A stretch of DNA of 42,073 nt, from positions 1 through 42,073 of the forward strand of contig NZ_QRJO01000017.1 in the NCBI RefSeq assembly GCF_003471585.1. The letters run 5' to 3'. The notes beneath the pieces were generated by a model, which did not search any database, was not told the DNA's origin, and was given only the letters and a program-made list of their open reading frames with translations. This stretch comes from Collinsella sp. AM18-10 (GTDB lineage Bacteria > Actinomycetota > Coriobacteriia > Coriobacteriales > Coriobacteriaceae). Shown here piece after piece: positions 17,055 through 25,072 of the stretch (position 1 is its first letter; each line of letters begins with the position of its first letter). The translations under genes were made by a program, and so were the position numbers.

Positions 17055-17092
17055 GGGACGTTCTTTAATGACTAGTCGTTTAAGAACGTCCC
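17055..17092. repeat. Hairpin before the ECF ATPase gene
   Basis: The arms 17055-17065 and 17082-17092 (GGGACGTTCTT and its complement) form an 11-bp stem, with TTAA pairs continuing inward and a GACTAGTC palindrome in the loop. It is 22 bp upstream of the ATPase start codon. It may be an mRNA-processing site or a mobile-repeat relic. Confidence 0.5.
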
Positions 17093-17138
17093 CAAGAGCT
17101 AGTTGTTTGGGACAGTCTTTGTTGGTGGAGTGCGGAGA

Positions 17139-17239
17139 CGGCTTTACGAGGGGCCCCAGGTTGGCGCGAAAGAGGAGCGAAGCGTACTTGGGTACGCGAG
17201 CGACGAATGAACGCCAAGATGGGGTGGCTCGTAAAGCCG
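17139..17239. repeat. Nested inverted-repeat element, family 1, copy E
   Basis: The outer arms 17139-17150 and 17228-17239 (CGGCTTTACGAG and complement) are followed inward by CCCCA/TGGGG and TTGGCG/CGCCAA stems. Then come GCGAAAGAGGAG (17166-17177), a 23-nt hairpin (17178-17200) and CGACGAATGAACG (17201-17213). The two internal motifs match copy D at 2391-2488 (12 of 13 and 10 of 10 bases) at the same spacing. The element ends 6 bp from the stop codon of the S-component gene. No T run flanks the arms. Confidence 0.75.
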
Positions 17240-17245
17240 AGCGGG

Positions 17246-17818
17246 TTAATTGAGCCTAAGGGCCTTCTGGATGGGCAAGTAGAGGGCGCCGACCAGAATG
17301 GCGTTAAAGACGGCGGTCATGGCGACGACGGGCAGCATGGCGGCGGCGAGCTCGCCTACCACGCCGAGCATGGCCATCTTGATGACCATGAAGATAACGC
17401 CGGAGACAAAGGTGGTCAGGAAGGTTGCGACAATGGCGATGGCGGGCTTGACCTGACCGTTCTTGCCGGCGGCGTTGACGATGCCGGCCATGAGCATGGC
17501 GGCGATGCCCTCGGCGGCAAAATCGACGAACGGCGAAGTGGTGGTGATCTGGATTACGGCAGCCGAGATGAGGCCAATGACGAGCGCCTGGCCGATGTTG
17601 GGGCGAACGACCAGGATGGTGAGGCAGAAGGCCGAGATGATGAACTCGGGGCTGATCATGCCGCCCGAGATGCCCGAGATTGCCTTGCCGACGGTGAAGT
17701 TGAGGATGAAGCCGGCGGCGAGCAGGATGGCGAGCAGGACGAGGGCGCGGACATCGAGTTTGCCGCGGTCGGCGGTCTGGACGGTGCGGGGCTGGGTGGC
17801 GGTGGTGTTCTGAGACAT
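17246..17818 (-). CDS. ECF transporter S component, probably tryptophan-specific
   Basis: The 190-residue protein has a polar N-terminus and about five to six hydrophobic segments, beginning with VLLAILLAAGFILNFTVG; its size and profile fit an S component. The partners ecfA and ecfT lie directly downstream on the same strand. The substrate is inferred from the leader: the transcript carries a short peptide with three consecutive Trp codons and an attenuator, a design used for tryptophan-responsive genes. The ATG at 17818 follows GAAAGGA; an earlier start at 17848 lacks a ribosome site. A thiamine or other substrate cannot be excluded from the protein alone. Confidence 0.78.
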   Translation of the reverse strand: MSQNTTATQPRTVQTADRGKLDVRALVLLAILLAAGFILNFTVGKAISGISGGMISPEFIISAFCLTILVVRPNIGQALVIGLISAAVIQITTTSPFVDFAAEGIAAMLMAGIVNAAGKNGQVKPAIAIVATFLTTFVSGVIFMVIKMAMLGVVGELAAAMLPVVAMTAVFNAILVGALYLPIQKALRLN

Positions 17819-17863
17819 GGTGAAAATCCTTTCGGAAGGGGATTGCAAGAGAAAAGCGGAGGC

Positions 17864-17993
17864 GCGTGATGCGAATGCGATTGGGCTCGAGATAGAAAAA
17901 GGCCCCCGGTCGAAACCGGAGGCCTTCCAATCACCTAGAGCGCAAAAACAGGCGTGAGGGACTCACTGTCGACCGATCGTATTCGCATCACGC
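17864..17993 (-). repeat. Long-range inverted repeat spanning the trp attenuator
   Basis: The 21-nt segment 17973-17993, which encodes leader residues just after the Trp codons, is complementary at 19 of 21 positions to 17864-17884, downstream of the terminator and about 45 bp before the S-component start. In read-through RNA these could form a long helix around the terminator stem. Confidence 0.55.
17895..17975 (-). terminator. Transcription attenuator of the ECF operon (terminator plus antiterminator)
   Basis: On the minus strand a GC-rich stem (GGCCTCCGGT with ACCGGGGGCC, 17901-17924) is followed by five T residues. The leader segment 17969-17975 (CGGTCGA on the sense strand) is perfectly complementary to TCGACCG (17907-17913) in this hairpin, so it can act as antiterminator. 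A ribosome at the leader stop codon covers 17969-17975, allowing termination; one stalled on the Trp codons leaves it free. Confidence 0.85.
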
Positions 17994-18031
17994 CACCACC
18001 AGTTGTTGAGAGATTTCATCGTGTTCTTCAT
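17963..18031 (-). CDS. Tryptophan leader peptide (22 residues)
   Basis: The ATG at 18031-18029 with AAAGGAG eight bases upstream opens a 22-residue frame, MKNTMKSLNNWWWRDANTIG then RQ and TGA. Residues 11-13 are three consecutive TGG codons. The reading frame ends about 40 nt before an intrinsic terminator whose 3' arm can pair with the end of the leader. Length, position, Trp run and alternative pairing together match the textbook trp-type attenuation. The following gene encodes an ECF S component, so tryptophan uptake would rise when charged tRNA-Trp is scarce. Confidence 0.88.
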   Translation of the reverse strand: MKNTMKSLNNWWWRDANTIGRQ

Positions 18032-18089
18032 GTTGGTGGCTCCTTTCGTGATGCCGTGGCGCGGTCGCACCTAGTTGCTGTTGCGCTGC

Positions 18090-18095
18090 ACTATA
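18090..18095 (-). promoter_or_regulatory. Putative -10 box of the ECF operon
   Basis: On the minus strand TATAGT lies about 60 bp upstream of the leader-peptide ATG. The -35 region (TTTCCC/TTCCCC, 18-19 bp upstream) is weak. Confidence 0.45.
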
Positions 18096-18173
18096 GCACA
18101 GCGAAGTGTGTGCGGGGAAATCTTTTTTAAAAAGATTTCAGGCGGGTTTCCCGTCGGTCAAAAGAGCGGGCTA

Positions 18174-18207
18174 AGCGGGCGAGGCTGCCATTGCTGCCTT
18201 GCCCGCT
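18174..18207 (-). terminator. Hairpin after the C69 dipeptidase gene
   Basis: The stem AGCGGGCgAGGC with GCCTtGCCCGCT lies about 12 bp after the stop codon. A second AT-rich palindrome (about 18117-18140) follows. The T run is poor. Confidence 0.55.
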
Positions 18208-18218
18208 CAGCTAAGACG

Positions 18219-20147
18219 TTACTCCTTATTGCGACGGTAGAGGAAGTAACCGCCCGCGGAGATGACGGCAACGCCAGCGATGGCGAATGCAGCCACCACG
18301 CGGCCATCAAAACGATCACCGGTGGTGGGCAGGCCGCCCTTGGTGTTCGTTTTGTTGGTGGTTACTGTGGTCGTGGTGTCCGACTTGCCAGGCTTCTCGG
18401 GCTTGGTGGTGGGCTGCTCGGGCTTAGCGGGCTGCTCGGGGGTGCCGGGCTGCTCGGGGGTGCCGGGCTGATCCGGGGTGACCGGATCGGTGGCAAGAGC
18501 ATCCTTGGCGTAAGTGATGGACACCTTGAGGCCGTTGGTCTCGGTGTTCAGGTCGCTCGGGGTGAAGGGCTTGCTGAAGTCCTCAGCCTTCAGATAAGCG
18601 CGCATCTCCTGAAGCAGGGCCTTGCACTTGACATAGGTGTTCTTGGTGGCAGCCTTGCCGGCCTTGTTGGCCAGGGCGGTGCGGCCCTCAGTGGTGGTCT
18701 CGGCGAGCATGGCCTTGTCGACCTCGAGGTTCTGCTCGATGAGCTCGTTCTGGAGAGCGTCGAGGTAGGCGCGAACGCCGGTGCCGAGCTGCTCACGGTG
18801 CTCGAAGCACAGGGAGCTGATGTCCATGAGGACATAGTTGATGGAGTTCTCGGGCTCCTCGTTGTTCACGATGTCCTCCTCTTCGCAGTGATCGAAGGAG
18901 ACGGTCTGGTCGCTGTAGTACGGGCTAACCTCGGTGAGCAGTGCGGAGTAGTAGGGGATGGCGACGGAGTAGGCGGCGCGGGAGAGCATCTCCCACTGGA
19001 TGGTCGCGATCTCGGGGTCCATGCCCTGACGGATCTGGAAGAGATTGACCTCGGTGTTGGTCTCGGTACCAATGGCGTAGGCGCCGTCGGTGTTGGCGTT
19101 GAGGCCCGGGACCTTCTCGCCGCGGTTGCCAAACGCGCGGATCATCTCAAAGGTGTTCCAGTCGGACTTGCCGGGCTGGAAGAACAGCGGCTGCGCCTTG
19201 CTAACCAGGGCGCCGGTCGTGGCACGAGCATCTTCGCGCTCGTCCTTGACGATCTCGTAGTCGGTGCCCTCGGTGAGCGGCACACCGAAGTAGGCGCGAC
19301 CCTGGACATAACGGGCCCAAGAATGCATGGCCTTTTCGCTAATTGCCTCGCCGTAGGTCTGGGCAACGTCAAATTGACCGTCATCGAAGTACTTGGCGAA
19401 GCCATTCTCCTTAGGCATGGACTCGATGGTCGCAGAGTGGAGACAGTTCGCGGTGTCGGTGAGGTCAACCTTGTAGTTGAGGTTGCCGATGTTGGGGTTG
19501 AGCGAGGCGATATCGTCAGTGAGCCTCATGGCGATCCACTGGTGGCCGGAAAGTGCGGCAAACAGCCAAGTCTCGTTGCTGTCGGCGATGATAATCTGAT
19601 CGTTGCCGCAGGCGCCCTGCTCGTCGATGATCTTGCCGAGGAGCTCGACGCCCTCACGTGCATTGGCGCTTTCACCTAAGATAACGCTGCCGTAGCTGTA
19701 CTCGCCAATACCGGTTTTGGTCAGGGGGTCTGCTGCCTCAGCATCAGCATTCATGCCGGTGGTCAGCGTTGCGGAGCAGGACACGCCCTTCTCATTGATG
19801 CCTGCCTCAGAGTAGGCATCATAGCGCCCGTGCCACTGGGAGGGATGGTCGCGTACATAGGTGTAGCGATACGTGGTCTTGGTCGAGGTATACATGAATG
19901 CGGACTCGTCCGAGCCGTACGTATGCCCCGGGCCGTGAGAAGGCTCAATGCCAAAGTGCTTGAGGTAGCGCTTATCGAAGTCCTCGGCGCGGCCATAGTA
20001 CGTGTCACCGTCGGCCGTCAGCTTGTTGCCCATGTACATCTGCGTGCAGGCGAGCGCAGAGGTCGGCATGGACATGATGGTTGCAGCTCCAAATGCAAGG
20101 CCTATGCCAAGCTTCTTGAGCGCGTTGACGGGATGAGTTTTACTCAT
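18219..20147 (-). CDS. LPXTG-anchored C69-family dipeptidase
   Basis: The 642-residue protein has a signal peptide ending ALA at residue 33, so cleavage exposes Cys34 (CTQMYMGNKL), the N-terminal nucleophile of C69 dipeptidases. The catalytic region extends to about residue 460 with family segments such as YYGRAEDFD and GANAREGVELLG-like motifs. A linker region, then Pro/Glu-rich repeats (PGTPEQ units) at about 560-590 lead to LPTTG (606-610), a hydrophobic helix and a basic tail, a sortase anchoring signal. It should cleave dipeptides at the cell surface. GGGAGGG precedes the ATG. A hairpin (20166-20189) lies in the leader. Confidence 0.92.
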   Translation of the reverse strand: MSKTHPVNALKKLGIGLAFGAATIMSMPTSALACTQMYMGNKLTADGDTYYGRAEDFDKRYLKHFGIEPSHGPGHTYGSDESAFMYTSTKTTYRYTYVRDHPSQWHGRYDAYSEAGINEKGVSCSATLTTGMNADAEAADPLTKTGIGEYSYGSVILGESANAREGVELLGKIIDEQGACGNDQIIIADSNETWLFAALSGHQWIAMRLTDDIASLNPNIGNLNYKVDLTDTANCLHSATIESMPKENGFAKYFDDGQFDVAQTYGEAISEKAMHSWARYVQGRAYFGVPLTEGTDYEIVKDEREDARATTGALVSKAQPLFFQPGKSDWNTFEMIRAFGNRGEKVPGLNANTDGAYAIGTETNTEVNLFQIRQGMDPEIATIQWEMLSRAAYSVAIPYYSALLTEVSPYYSDQTVSFDHCEEEDIVNNEEPENSINYVLMDISSLCFEHREQLGTGVRAYLDALQNELIEQNLEVDKAMLAETTTEGRTALANKAGKAATKNTYVKCKALLQEMRAYLKAEDFSKPFTPSDLNTETNGLKVSITYAKDALATDPVTPDQPGTPEQPGTPEQPAKPEQPTTKPEKPGKSDTTTTVTTNKTNTKGGLPTTGDRFDGRVVAAFAIAGVAVISAGGYFLYRRNKE

Positions 20148-20165
20148 ATTCCCTCCCTGCGTGCG

Positions 20166-20189
20166 AAAGCCCTCTGTCTCCAGAGGGCT
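20166..20189 (-). promoter_or_regulatory. Hairpin in the leader of the C69 dipeptidase gene
   Basis: The arms AGCCCTCTG and CAGAGGGCT enclose a four-base loop about 20 bp upstream of the start codon. There are only three T residues after it. The AT-rich stretch 20190-20360 probably holds the promoter, but I cannot assign boxes. Confidence 0.45.
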
Positions 20190-20369
20190 TCACCCAATAA
20201 TTACACCCCCTTAGCGTAACGAATTCGAAACAATATACATTCATGAAAGTTATTTACTCGATAAGCGTAGCGAAATATGCGATTAACGGTAAATTGAACT
20301 CATTTAGTGGGAAATCAATTTGTATAACGCCAGCGAAAAATGTAGCTAAATAAAGCGTCAAGAAAAAAG

Positions 20370-20413
20370 CGGACCCCTCGCCGGCATGTGGTTTCATGCC
20401 GGCGAGGGGTCCG
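20370..20413 (-). terminator. Strong terminator of the lipid kinase operon
   Basis: A 19-bp perfect stem (20370-20388 with 20395-20413) and six-base loop are followed on the minus strand by CTTTTTTCTTG. It lies 28 bp after the small membrane protein stop. Confidence 0.92.
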
Positions 20414-20441
20414 GGCTGCACGGGCCGTCTAAGAGTAATGG

Positions 20442-20534
20442 CTACTTCTTTCGACGGTGAATCACGTTAATGGCATAGCCGACGAGCATGGCCAAAACGA
20501 TGACGATAAAGCCAAGGATGGGGTTGTCGTTCAC
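20442..20534 (-). CDS. 30-residue single-pass membrane protein
   Basis: GTG at 20534-20532, with AGGAGG six bases upstream, opens a 30-residue frame: a short polar start (VNDNPILG), one hydrophobic helix (FIVIVLAMLVGYAINVI) and a basic tail HRRKK. The perfect ribosome site, charge pattern (outside polar, inside basic) and position 10 bp after the lipid kinase and just before a strong terminator support a real gene. Function is unknown. It could modulate the kinase or another membrane protein; that is inference. Confidence 0.65.
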   Translation of the reverse strand: MNDNPILGFIVIVLAMLVGYAINVIHRRKK

Positions 20535-20544
20535 GGGGGTCCTC

Positions 20545-21462
20545 CTATTTTCCGAGCGGGGAGAATTCGTCGACGATGAGGTCGAGGCATTGCGGAAGCG
20601 CGCGGGCTCCAAAGACGCCCGAATTGCTGGAGATAATCTCGCCATCGAACTGCATGCCCAGTGACGGGGTGCAGGTGATCTTGGCTTCCTTGGTCTGGAT
20701 GATCTTGAACTGTGGGCGCCCGAGTACCTTACCGGCGGGGTCAAGCGCAGCGGTGATCACAGTAGGCAGCAGCTGAACGGTGCGCACGGGTTCGATGACC
20801 GCAATGTCGACCATGCCATCGTTCATGCGGCAGTCGGGGAACAGGTTGATGTCGTTTTGAATGACCGAGGTATTGCCCGCCATGCAGCAGATGCCGTCGA
20901 GCTCCTCGACAATGCCGTCATGCTCAATCGTAAAGTGCGCCACCGTGGGGTTGGGCGTGGCGAGCGCAGAGAGGAAGTAGGCGATCTCGCCGATGTCGTT
21001 TTTGGTGGGAGCGGCCTTCATCATGATCTCGGCGTCGAAGCCCGAGCCGGCGATGATGATAAAGCCGTGGCGCTTTTCGTTGCCGTTCTCGTCGAGCCAA
21101 AAGAGCTCGCCCATGTCCACTTTGACCGTGCGACCGGCACGGCAGGCCTTGGCAAGTGCCGCTGCCTCGGGGGCATTACCGATGTTGTTAAAGAACAGGC
21201 AGGCTGTGCCGGAGGGGAAGACGAGCGTGGGGACGCCGCATCCGCGCATTTGGTCGAGTACGTTGGAGACGGTGCCGTCGCCGCCCGAAATCACCACGCG
21301 ATCAAACTCGCGCACGTCTGCCACGGCGTCTTCGGGTTCCATGCCATCGCCGATAAAACGCATCACGACCTCGTCGCCGCCCTGCGCGAGGGCGTGCGTG
21401 AATGCGTAGATTTCATCTGAGCTGGGGCCCGATGCCGGGTTGTGGATGATAAGGCAGCGCAT
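20545..21462 (-). CDS. Diacylglycerol kinase family lipid kinase
   Basis: The 305-residue protein starts MRCLIIHNPASG, typical of the DagK/YegS/sphingosine-kinase family. It has the nucleotide-binding signature VVISGGDGTVSNV (about residue 57), the GTACLFFNNIG segment and a C-terminal beta domain with MQFDGE. It would phosphorylate diacylglycerol or a related lipid at the membrane face. It is monocistronic with the 30-residue membrane protein downstream. The start is ATG 21462; no clear Shine-Dalgarno was identified. Confidence 0.88.
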   Translation of the reverse strand: MRCLIIHNPASGPSSDEIYAFTHALAQGGDEVVMRFIGDGMEPEDAVADVREFDRVVISGGDGTVSNVLDQMRGCGVPTLVFPSGTACLFFNNIGNAPEAAALAKACRAGRTVKVDMGELFWLDENGNEKRHGFIIIAGSGFDAEIMMKAAPTKNDIGEIAYFLSALATPNPTVAHFTIEHDGIVEELDGICCMAGNTSVIQNDINLFPDCRMNDGMVDIAVIEPVRTVQLLPTVITAALDPAGKVLGRPQFKIIQTKEAKITCTPSLGMQFDGEIISSNSGVFGARALPQCLDLIVDEFSPLGK

Positions 21463-21560
21463 ACTTACGTTCCCGTTCTGTGACTAACCGAGTATAGTTG
21501 TAAGGCAATGCCGATATCCTACCCGTGTTTTTCGGGCCTAACCTTATTCGATGGGTTGAT

Positions 21561-22694
21561 ATGTACATTTCCACACATCAGGCTCTACTCGACTTTTGTC
21601 AGCGCGCCCGTGAGTTTGACGCGATTGCCGTCGATACCGAGTTTTTGCGCGAGCGCACGTTCCATCCGCGCCTGTGCCTGGTCCAGATTGCCACTCCTGC
21701 CGAGAGCGTCGCGGTTGATCCGCTGGTGATCGACGACCTGTCTCCCTTGGCCGAACTCATGGCCGACGAGAGCGTGACCAAGGTCTTCCACGCCTGCTCG
21801 CAGGATATGGAGGTCATGCTCCATACCGTGGGCGTGCTGCCACGACCGATTTTCGATACGCAGGTCGCCGCCGCCTTTTTGGGCGAGCGCCAGCAGATTT
21901 CCTACGGCGCGCTCGTGCAGACGTTTTGCGGCGTCTCGCTGCCCAAGACCGAGTCGCTGACCGACTGGTCGCGTCGCCCGCTGACCGATAAGCAGATTGA
22001 GTACGCGATCGATGACGTCAAGTACTTGATCGTCGCCTATACCGAGATGATGAGTCGCCTGCGCGAGCTGGGCCGTGTGGACTGGGTGCTCGACGAGTTG
22101 CGCCCGCTGGCCGACGAGTCGCACTATCGCGCCGATCGCCACGAGGCGTTCCGCAAGGTCAAACGCATCAATTCGTGCAGCCGTCACCAGCTGGGTATCG
22201 CGCGCGAGCTCGCCGCCTGGCGCGAGGATCGCGCCGAGCGCCGCAACATCCCGCGCAAATGGGTCATGTCTGACGACACGCTGCTGGCGCTCGTCAAGCG
22301 CAACCCTGTGCGCGTTGAGGAGTTCCGTAGCATCCGCGGTACCGATCAGTTGGGGGAGCGCGACGTGGACGGTGCGCTCATGGCCATCAAGCGCGGTGCG
22401 AGCTGCCCGCACGATCGCCTGCCGCTCATGGTGCGCGGGCACCGTCAGATTTCGCCGGAGTTGGAGAGCGTGACGGACCTGATGTATGCGCTCATTCGCC
22501 TAGTTGCCGAGCGCTCGGGCGTGGCGACCTCGGTCATTGCCTCGCGCGATGACCTGGCCGACTATATTGAGCATCCCGAGCAGAGCCCCCTGCGCGAAGG
22601 CTGGCGCTTTGAGCTTGTGGGTTCGCGTCTGGACGATCTGCTCTCGGGCAATATGGGGCTGACGGTCAAAGATGGCAAAATTGAATTGCTATAA
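21561..22694 (+). CDS. rnd: Ribonuclease D
   Basis: This 377-residue protein has the DEDD exonuclease motifs: DTEF (residues 25-28), HACSQDMEVM (second Asp), and the third motif YAIDDVKYL. An HRDC domain follows (RELAAWREDRAERRNIPRKWVMSDDTLLALVK). RNase D trims tRNA and other RNA 3' ends in the cytoplasm. The ATG at 21561 is used because the fold begins there; a GTG 36 bases earlier is in frame. A TATAGT lies at about 21493. The gene ends 64 bp before the zinc peptidase gene. Confidence 0.92.
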   Translation: MYISTHQALLDFCQRAREFDAIAVDTEFLRERTFHPRLCLVQIATPAESVAVDPLVIDDLSPLAELMADESVTKVFHACSQDMEVMLHTVGVLPRPIFDTQVAAAFLGERQQISYGALVQTFCGVSLPKTESLTDWSRRPLTDKQIEYAIDDVKYLIVAYTEMMSRLRELGRVDWVLDELRPLADESHYRADRHEAFRKVKRINSCSRHQLGIARELAAWREDRAERRNIPRKWVMSDDTLLALVKRNPVRVEEFRSIRGTDQLGERDVDGALMAIKRGASCPHDRLPLMVRGHRQISPELESVTDLMYALIRLVAERSGVATSVIASRDDLADYIEHPEQSPLREGWRFELVGSRLDDLLSGNMGLTVKDGKIELL

Positions 22695-22758
22695 GGAAGC
22701 CTAGCCGCTTGAGTGGGTAGAATGCCTCCAACGTGTAACTCGATTCGGAGGAATTCGC

Positions 22759-23463
22759 ATGCCTTATTACTATGGATACGGCTTTGGCATCGACCCGCTG
22801 TACCTGCTGGTTGTTCTTGTTTGTACAGTGCTTGGCCTTGCTGCGCAGAACTATATCAACTCGACGTACAAGACCTGGTCCAAGGTTCGCTCGGACGGCG
22901 ACACGGGTGCCACGGTCGCTCGCCGCATGCTCGACGCCAACGGTTGCAACGCCGTGGGTATCAAGGGCGTCGCCGGTGAGCTCACTGACCATTACAACCC
23001 GCAGGACAACAACCTGTATCTGTCGGATTCCAACCGTTCGGGCGGCTCGGTCGCAAGCGTTGCTGTCGCTTGTCACGAGGCAGGCCATGCCACGCAGCGT
23101 CAAAGCGGCTATGCCATGATGAAGGTACGTACCGCCCTCGTGCCGGTCGTCAACTTTACCCAGAACACCTGGACCATCGTGTTGCTCTTGGGCCTGTTTA
23201 TGAACATCGCGGGACTCACGACCCTCGCGCTGATCTTCTTCTCGTTTAGCGTGCTGTTCCAGCTCGTTACGCTGCCGGTCGAGATTGACGCCAGCCGCCG
23301 CGCCGTGGCGTATATCGAGCAGTCGGGCATGAGTTCCAAGCAGGTCAACGGTGCCAAGAAGGTGCTGACGGCCGCCGCGCTTACCTATGTTGCCGCTGCG
23401 CTCACCTCGATTATTCAGCTGCTCTATCTTATGGCTCGCTACAACAGAAACTCCAACCGATAA
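22759..23463 (+). CDS. Integral-membrane zinc metallopeptidase (YugP-like)
   Basis: The 234-residue protein has an N-terminal helix (PLYLLVVLVCTVLGLAA), a soluble region with the zincin motif HEAGHA at about residue 110, and two or three further hydrophobic segments. This matches the Zn_peptidase_2 (YugP-like) family, usually 225-235 residues. The His pair and Glu form the metal site. Target proteins are unknown. GGAGG lies seven bases before the ATG. It is followed by a hairpin and then the exonuclease VII genes. Confidence 0.88.
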   Translation: MPYYYGYGFGIDPLYLLVVLVCTVLGLAAQNYINSTYKTWSKVRSDGDTGATVARRMLDANGCNAVGIKGVAGELTDHYNPQDNNLYLSDSNRSGGSVASVAVACHEAGHATQRQSGYAMMKVRTALVPVVNFTQNTWTIVLLLGLFMNIAGLTTLALIFFSFSVLFQLVTLPVEIDASRRAVAYIEQSGMSSKQVNGAKKVLTAAALTYVAAALTSIIQLLYLMARYNRNSNR

Positions 23464-23476
23464 CAAATGGGACAGG

Positions 23477-23512
23477 CAGGCGCCGCGGGGATTCGTGTCC
23501 TCGCGGCGCTGT
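23477..23512 (+). terminator. Hairpin between zinc peptidase and xseA
   Basis: A GC-rich stem (GGCGCCGCG with CGCGGCGCT, plus inner GGGA/TCCT-type pairs) lies 15-50 bp after the stop codon. No T run is visible. Confidence 0.45.
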
Positions 23513-23578
23513 ACTATGTGTTGGACTTGAATTTGCGCAGGGCCGGAGCCCTTGTGCACGATGACGAAAGGAGACTGC

Positions 23579-25030
23579 GTGGCAGGCTGGAATCTAACCG
23601 GCAATGCCGTTTCCGCCGAGTTCGACGGTTCGGACGAGCAGGAGCGTAAGGAGCTCAGCGTGAGCCAGGCGGTAGAGATCGCCGCCGGTGCGCTCGATGC
23701 CATTCCGCAGCTGAGTGTCCTGGGCGAGGTCACGGGTTTCCGTGGTCCCAACGCCCGAAGCGGCCACTGCTACTTCCAGATTAAAGACGACTCGGCCGCC
23801 GTCGACTGCATCATCTGGAAGGGCGCCTATCTCAAGCGCACCTTCGATTTGCGCGACGGCATGCAGGTGAGCTTTAAGGGCAGCTTCAATCTCTATAAGG
23901 CCACGGGCCGCATGAGCTTTGTCGCTCGCTCGTTTTCGCTGGCGGGGGAGGGTCTGCTGCGTCAACAGGTGGCGCAGTTGGCCGAAAAGCTACGCCGCGA
24001 GGGGCTGATGGACGAGTCCCGCAAACGCCGCATCCCGGTGTTTTGCTCACGCGTGGCGGTCGTCACCTCGCTTTCCGGTGCGGTAATCGACGACGTCAAG
24101 CGTACGCTGCGCCGTCGCAACCCGCTCGTCGAGCTTGTCTGCGTGGGTGCCAAGGTTCAAGGCGAGGGTGCGCCGGCCGAGCTCATTGATGGCTTGCGCC
24201 GCGCCGCTTCCATTACGCCGGCGCCCGACTGTATTTTGCTGGTGCGCGGCGGCGGCTCCTTTGAGGACCTCATGACCTTTAATGACGAGGAGCTTGCCCG
24301 CGCGGTGGCGGCTTGTCCTGTGCCCGTGGTGACCGGCATTGGCCATGAGCCCGATACCTCGATTTGCGACATGGTGAGCGACCGACGCGCCTCCACGCCC
24401 ACGGCGGCGGCAGAATCGGTGGCGCCGGCTATGACGGAGTTGGCCGATGTGCTCGAGGCGCGCCATCAGCGTCTGGGTGCCGCGATGGCATCGATGATTG
24501 GGTCGGCCCAGGTCGACCTGGAGATGCTCGATCAGCGCGGTCGCCGTGCCTGGGATACCTATACGGCTCGCTTGGGTGATGCGCTCGATGCCGCTGCGTG
24601 TCGCCCGTGCCTCAACGACCCCACATTTATGGTCGAGCGTCGCGAATCGGAGCTTGCGCTGACTGCCGATCGCCTGTCGGGCGCCATAGTACGCTCGGTC
24701 GGGACATTCCGCTCCAACTTTGAGCGCTTGCCCGAGCGTCTGATTACAAGCACCTCGGGGCTCGATGGTAAGCGCCATGCGCTCACGCTTGCGAGTTCCC
24801 GCCTAGAGCATCAAGGGCGCACGATGCTCAGCAAGCCAGCGTCCGACCTGAGCCGTGCGGCAGCGTCGCTCGATGCCCTGTCGCCGCTCAAAGTGCTTGC
24901 TCGCGGCTATTCCATCGCGTACAGCGATGATGGTGTGGCTACGAGTGCCAAGACCTTTAAGCCTGGCGACGCCATTCGCGTGCGCATGGCAGACGGCAAC
25001 GTGGCAGCAACGGTCGATACGGTCGAGTAG
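23579..25030 (+). CDS. xseA: Exodeoxyribonuclease VII large subunit
   Basis: The 483-residue protein has an N-terminal OB fold (about residues 20-105, with GEVTGFRGPNARSGHCYFQIKD) and the XseA catalytic core (TSLSGAVIDDVKRTLRRRNP, LLVRGGGSFEDLMTFNDE, TGIGHEPDTSICDMVSDRRASTPTAAAE), then a coiled-coil C-terminus. It degrades single-stranded DNA with XseB. The GTG at 23579 has AAAGGAG five bases upstream; an ATG-like extension at 23552 is less likely. xseB follows 42 bp later. Confidence 0.95.
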   Translation: MAGWNLTGNAVSAEFDGSDEQERKELSVSQAVEIAAGALDAIPQLSVLGEVTGFRGPNARSGHCYFQIKDDSAAVDCIIWKGAYLKRTFDLRDGMQVSFKGSFNLYKATGRMSFVARSFSLAGEGLLRQQVAQLAEKLRREGLMDESRKRRIPVFCSRVAVVTSLSGAVIDDVKRTLRRRNPLVELVCVGAKVQGEGAPAELIDGLRRAASITPAPDCILLVRGGGSFEDLMTFNDEELARAVAACPVPVVTGIGHEPDTSICDMVSDRRASTPTAAAESVAPAMTELADVLEARHQRLGAAMASMIGSAQVDLEMLDQRGRRAWDTYTARLGDALDAAACRPCLNDPTFMVERRESELALTADRLSGAIVRSVGTFRSNFERLPERLITSTSGLDGKRHALTLASSRLEHQGRTMLSKPASDLSRAAASLDALSPLKVLARGYSIAYSDDGVATSAKTFKPGDAIRVRMADGNVAATVDTVE

Positions 25031-25072
25031 ACCGCGTTTCGCAGTGATAGACCCTTAGGAAAGGAAACAGAT

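Noticed and set aside
18075..19679. A 534-residue plus-strand frame opposite the dipeptidase
   Set aside because: It is Gly/Leu/Val-rich with no ribosome site or motif and is the shadow of the C69 gene.
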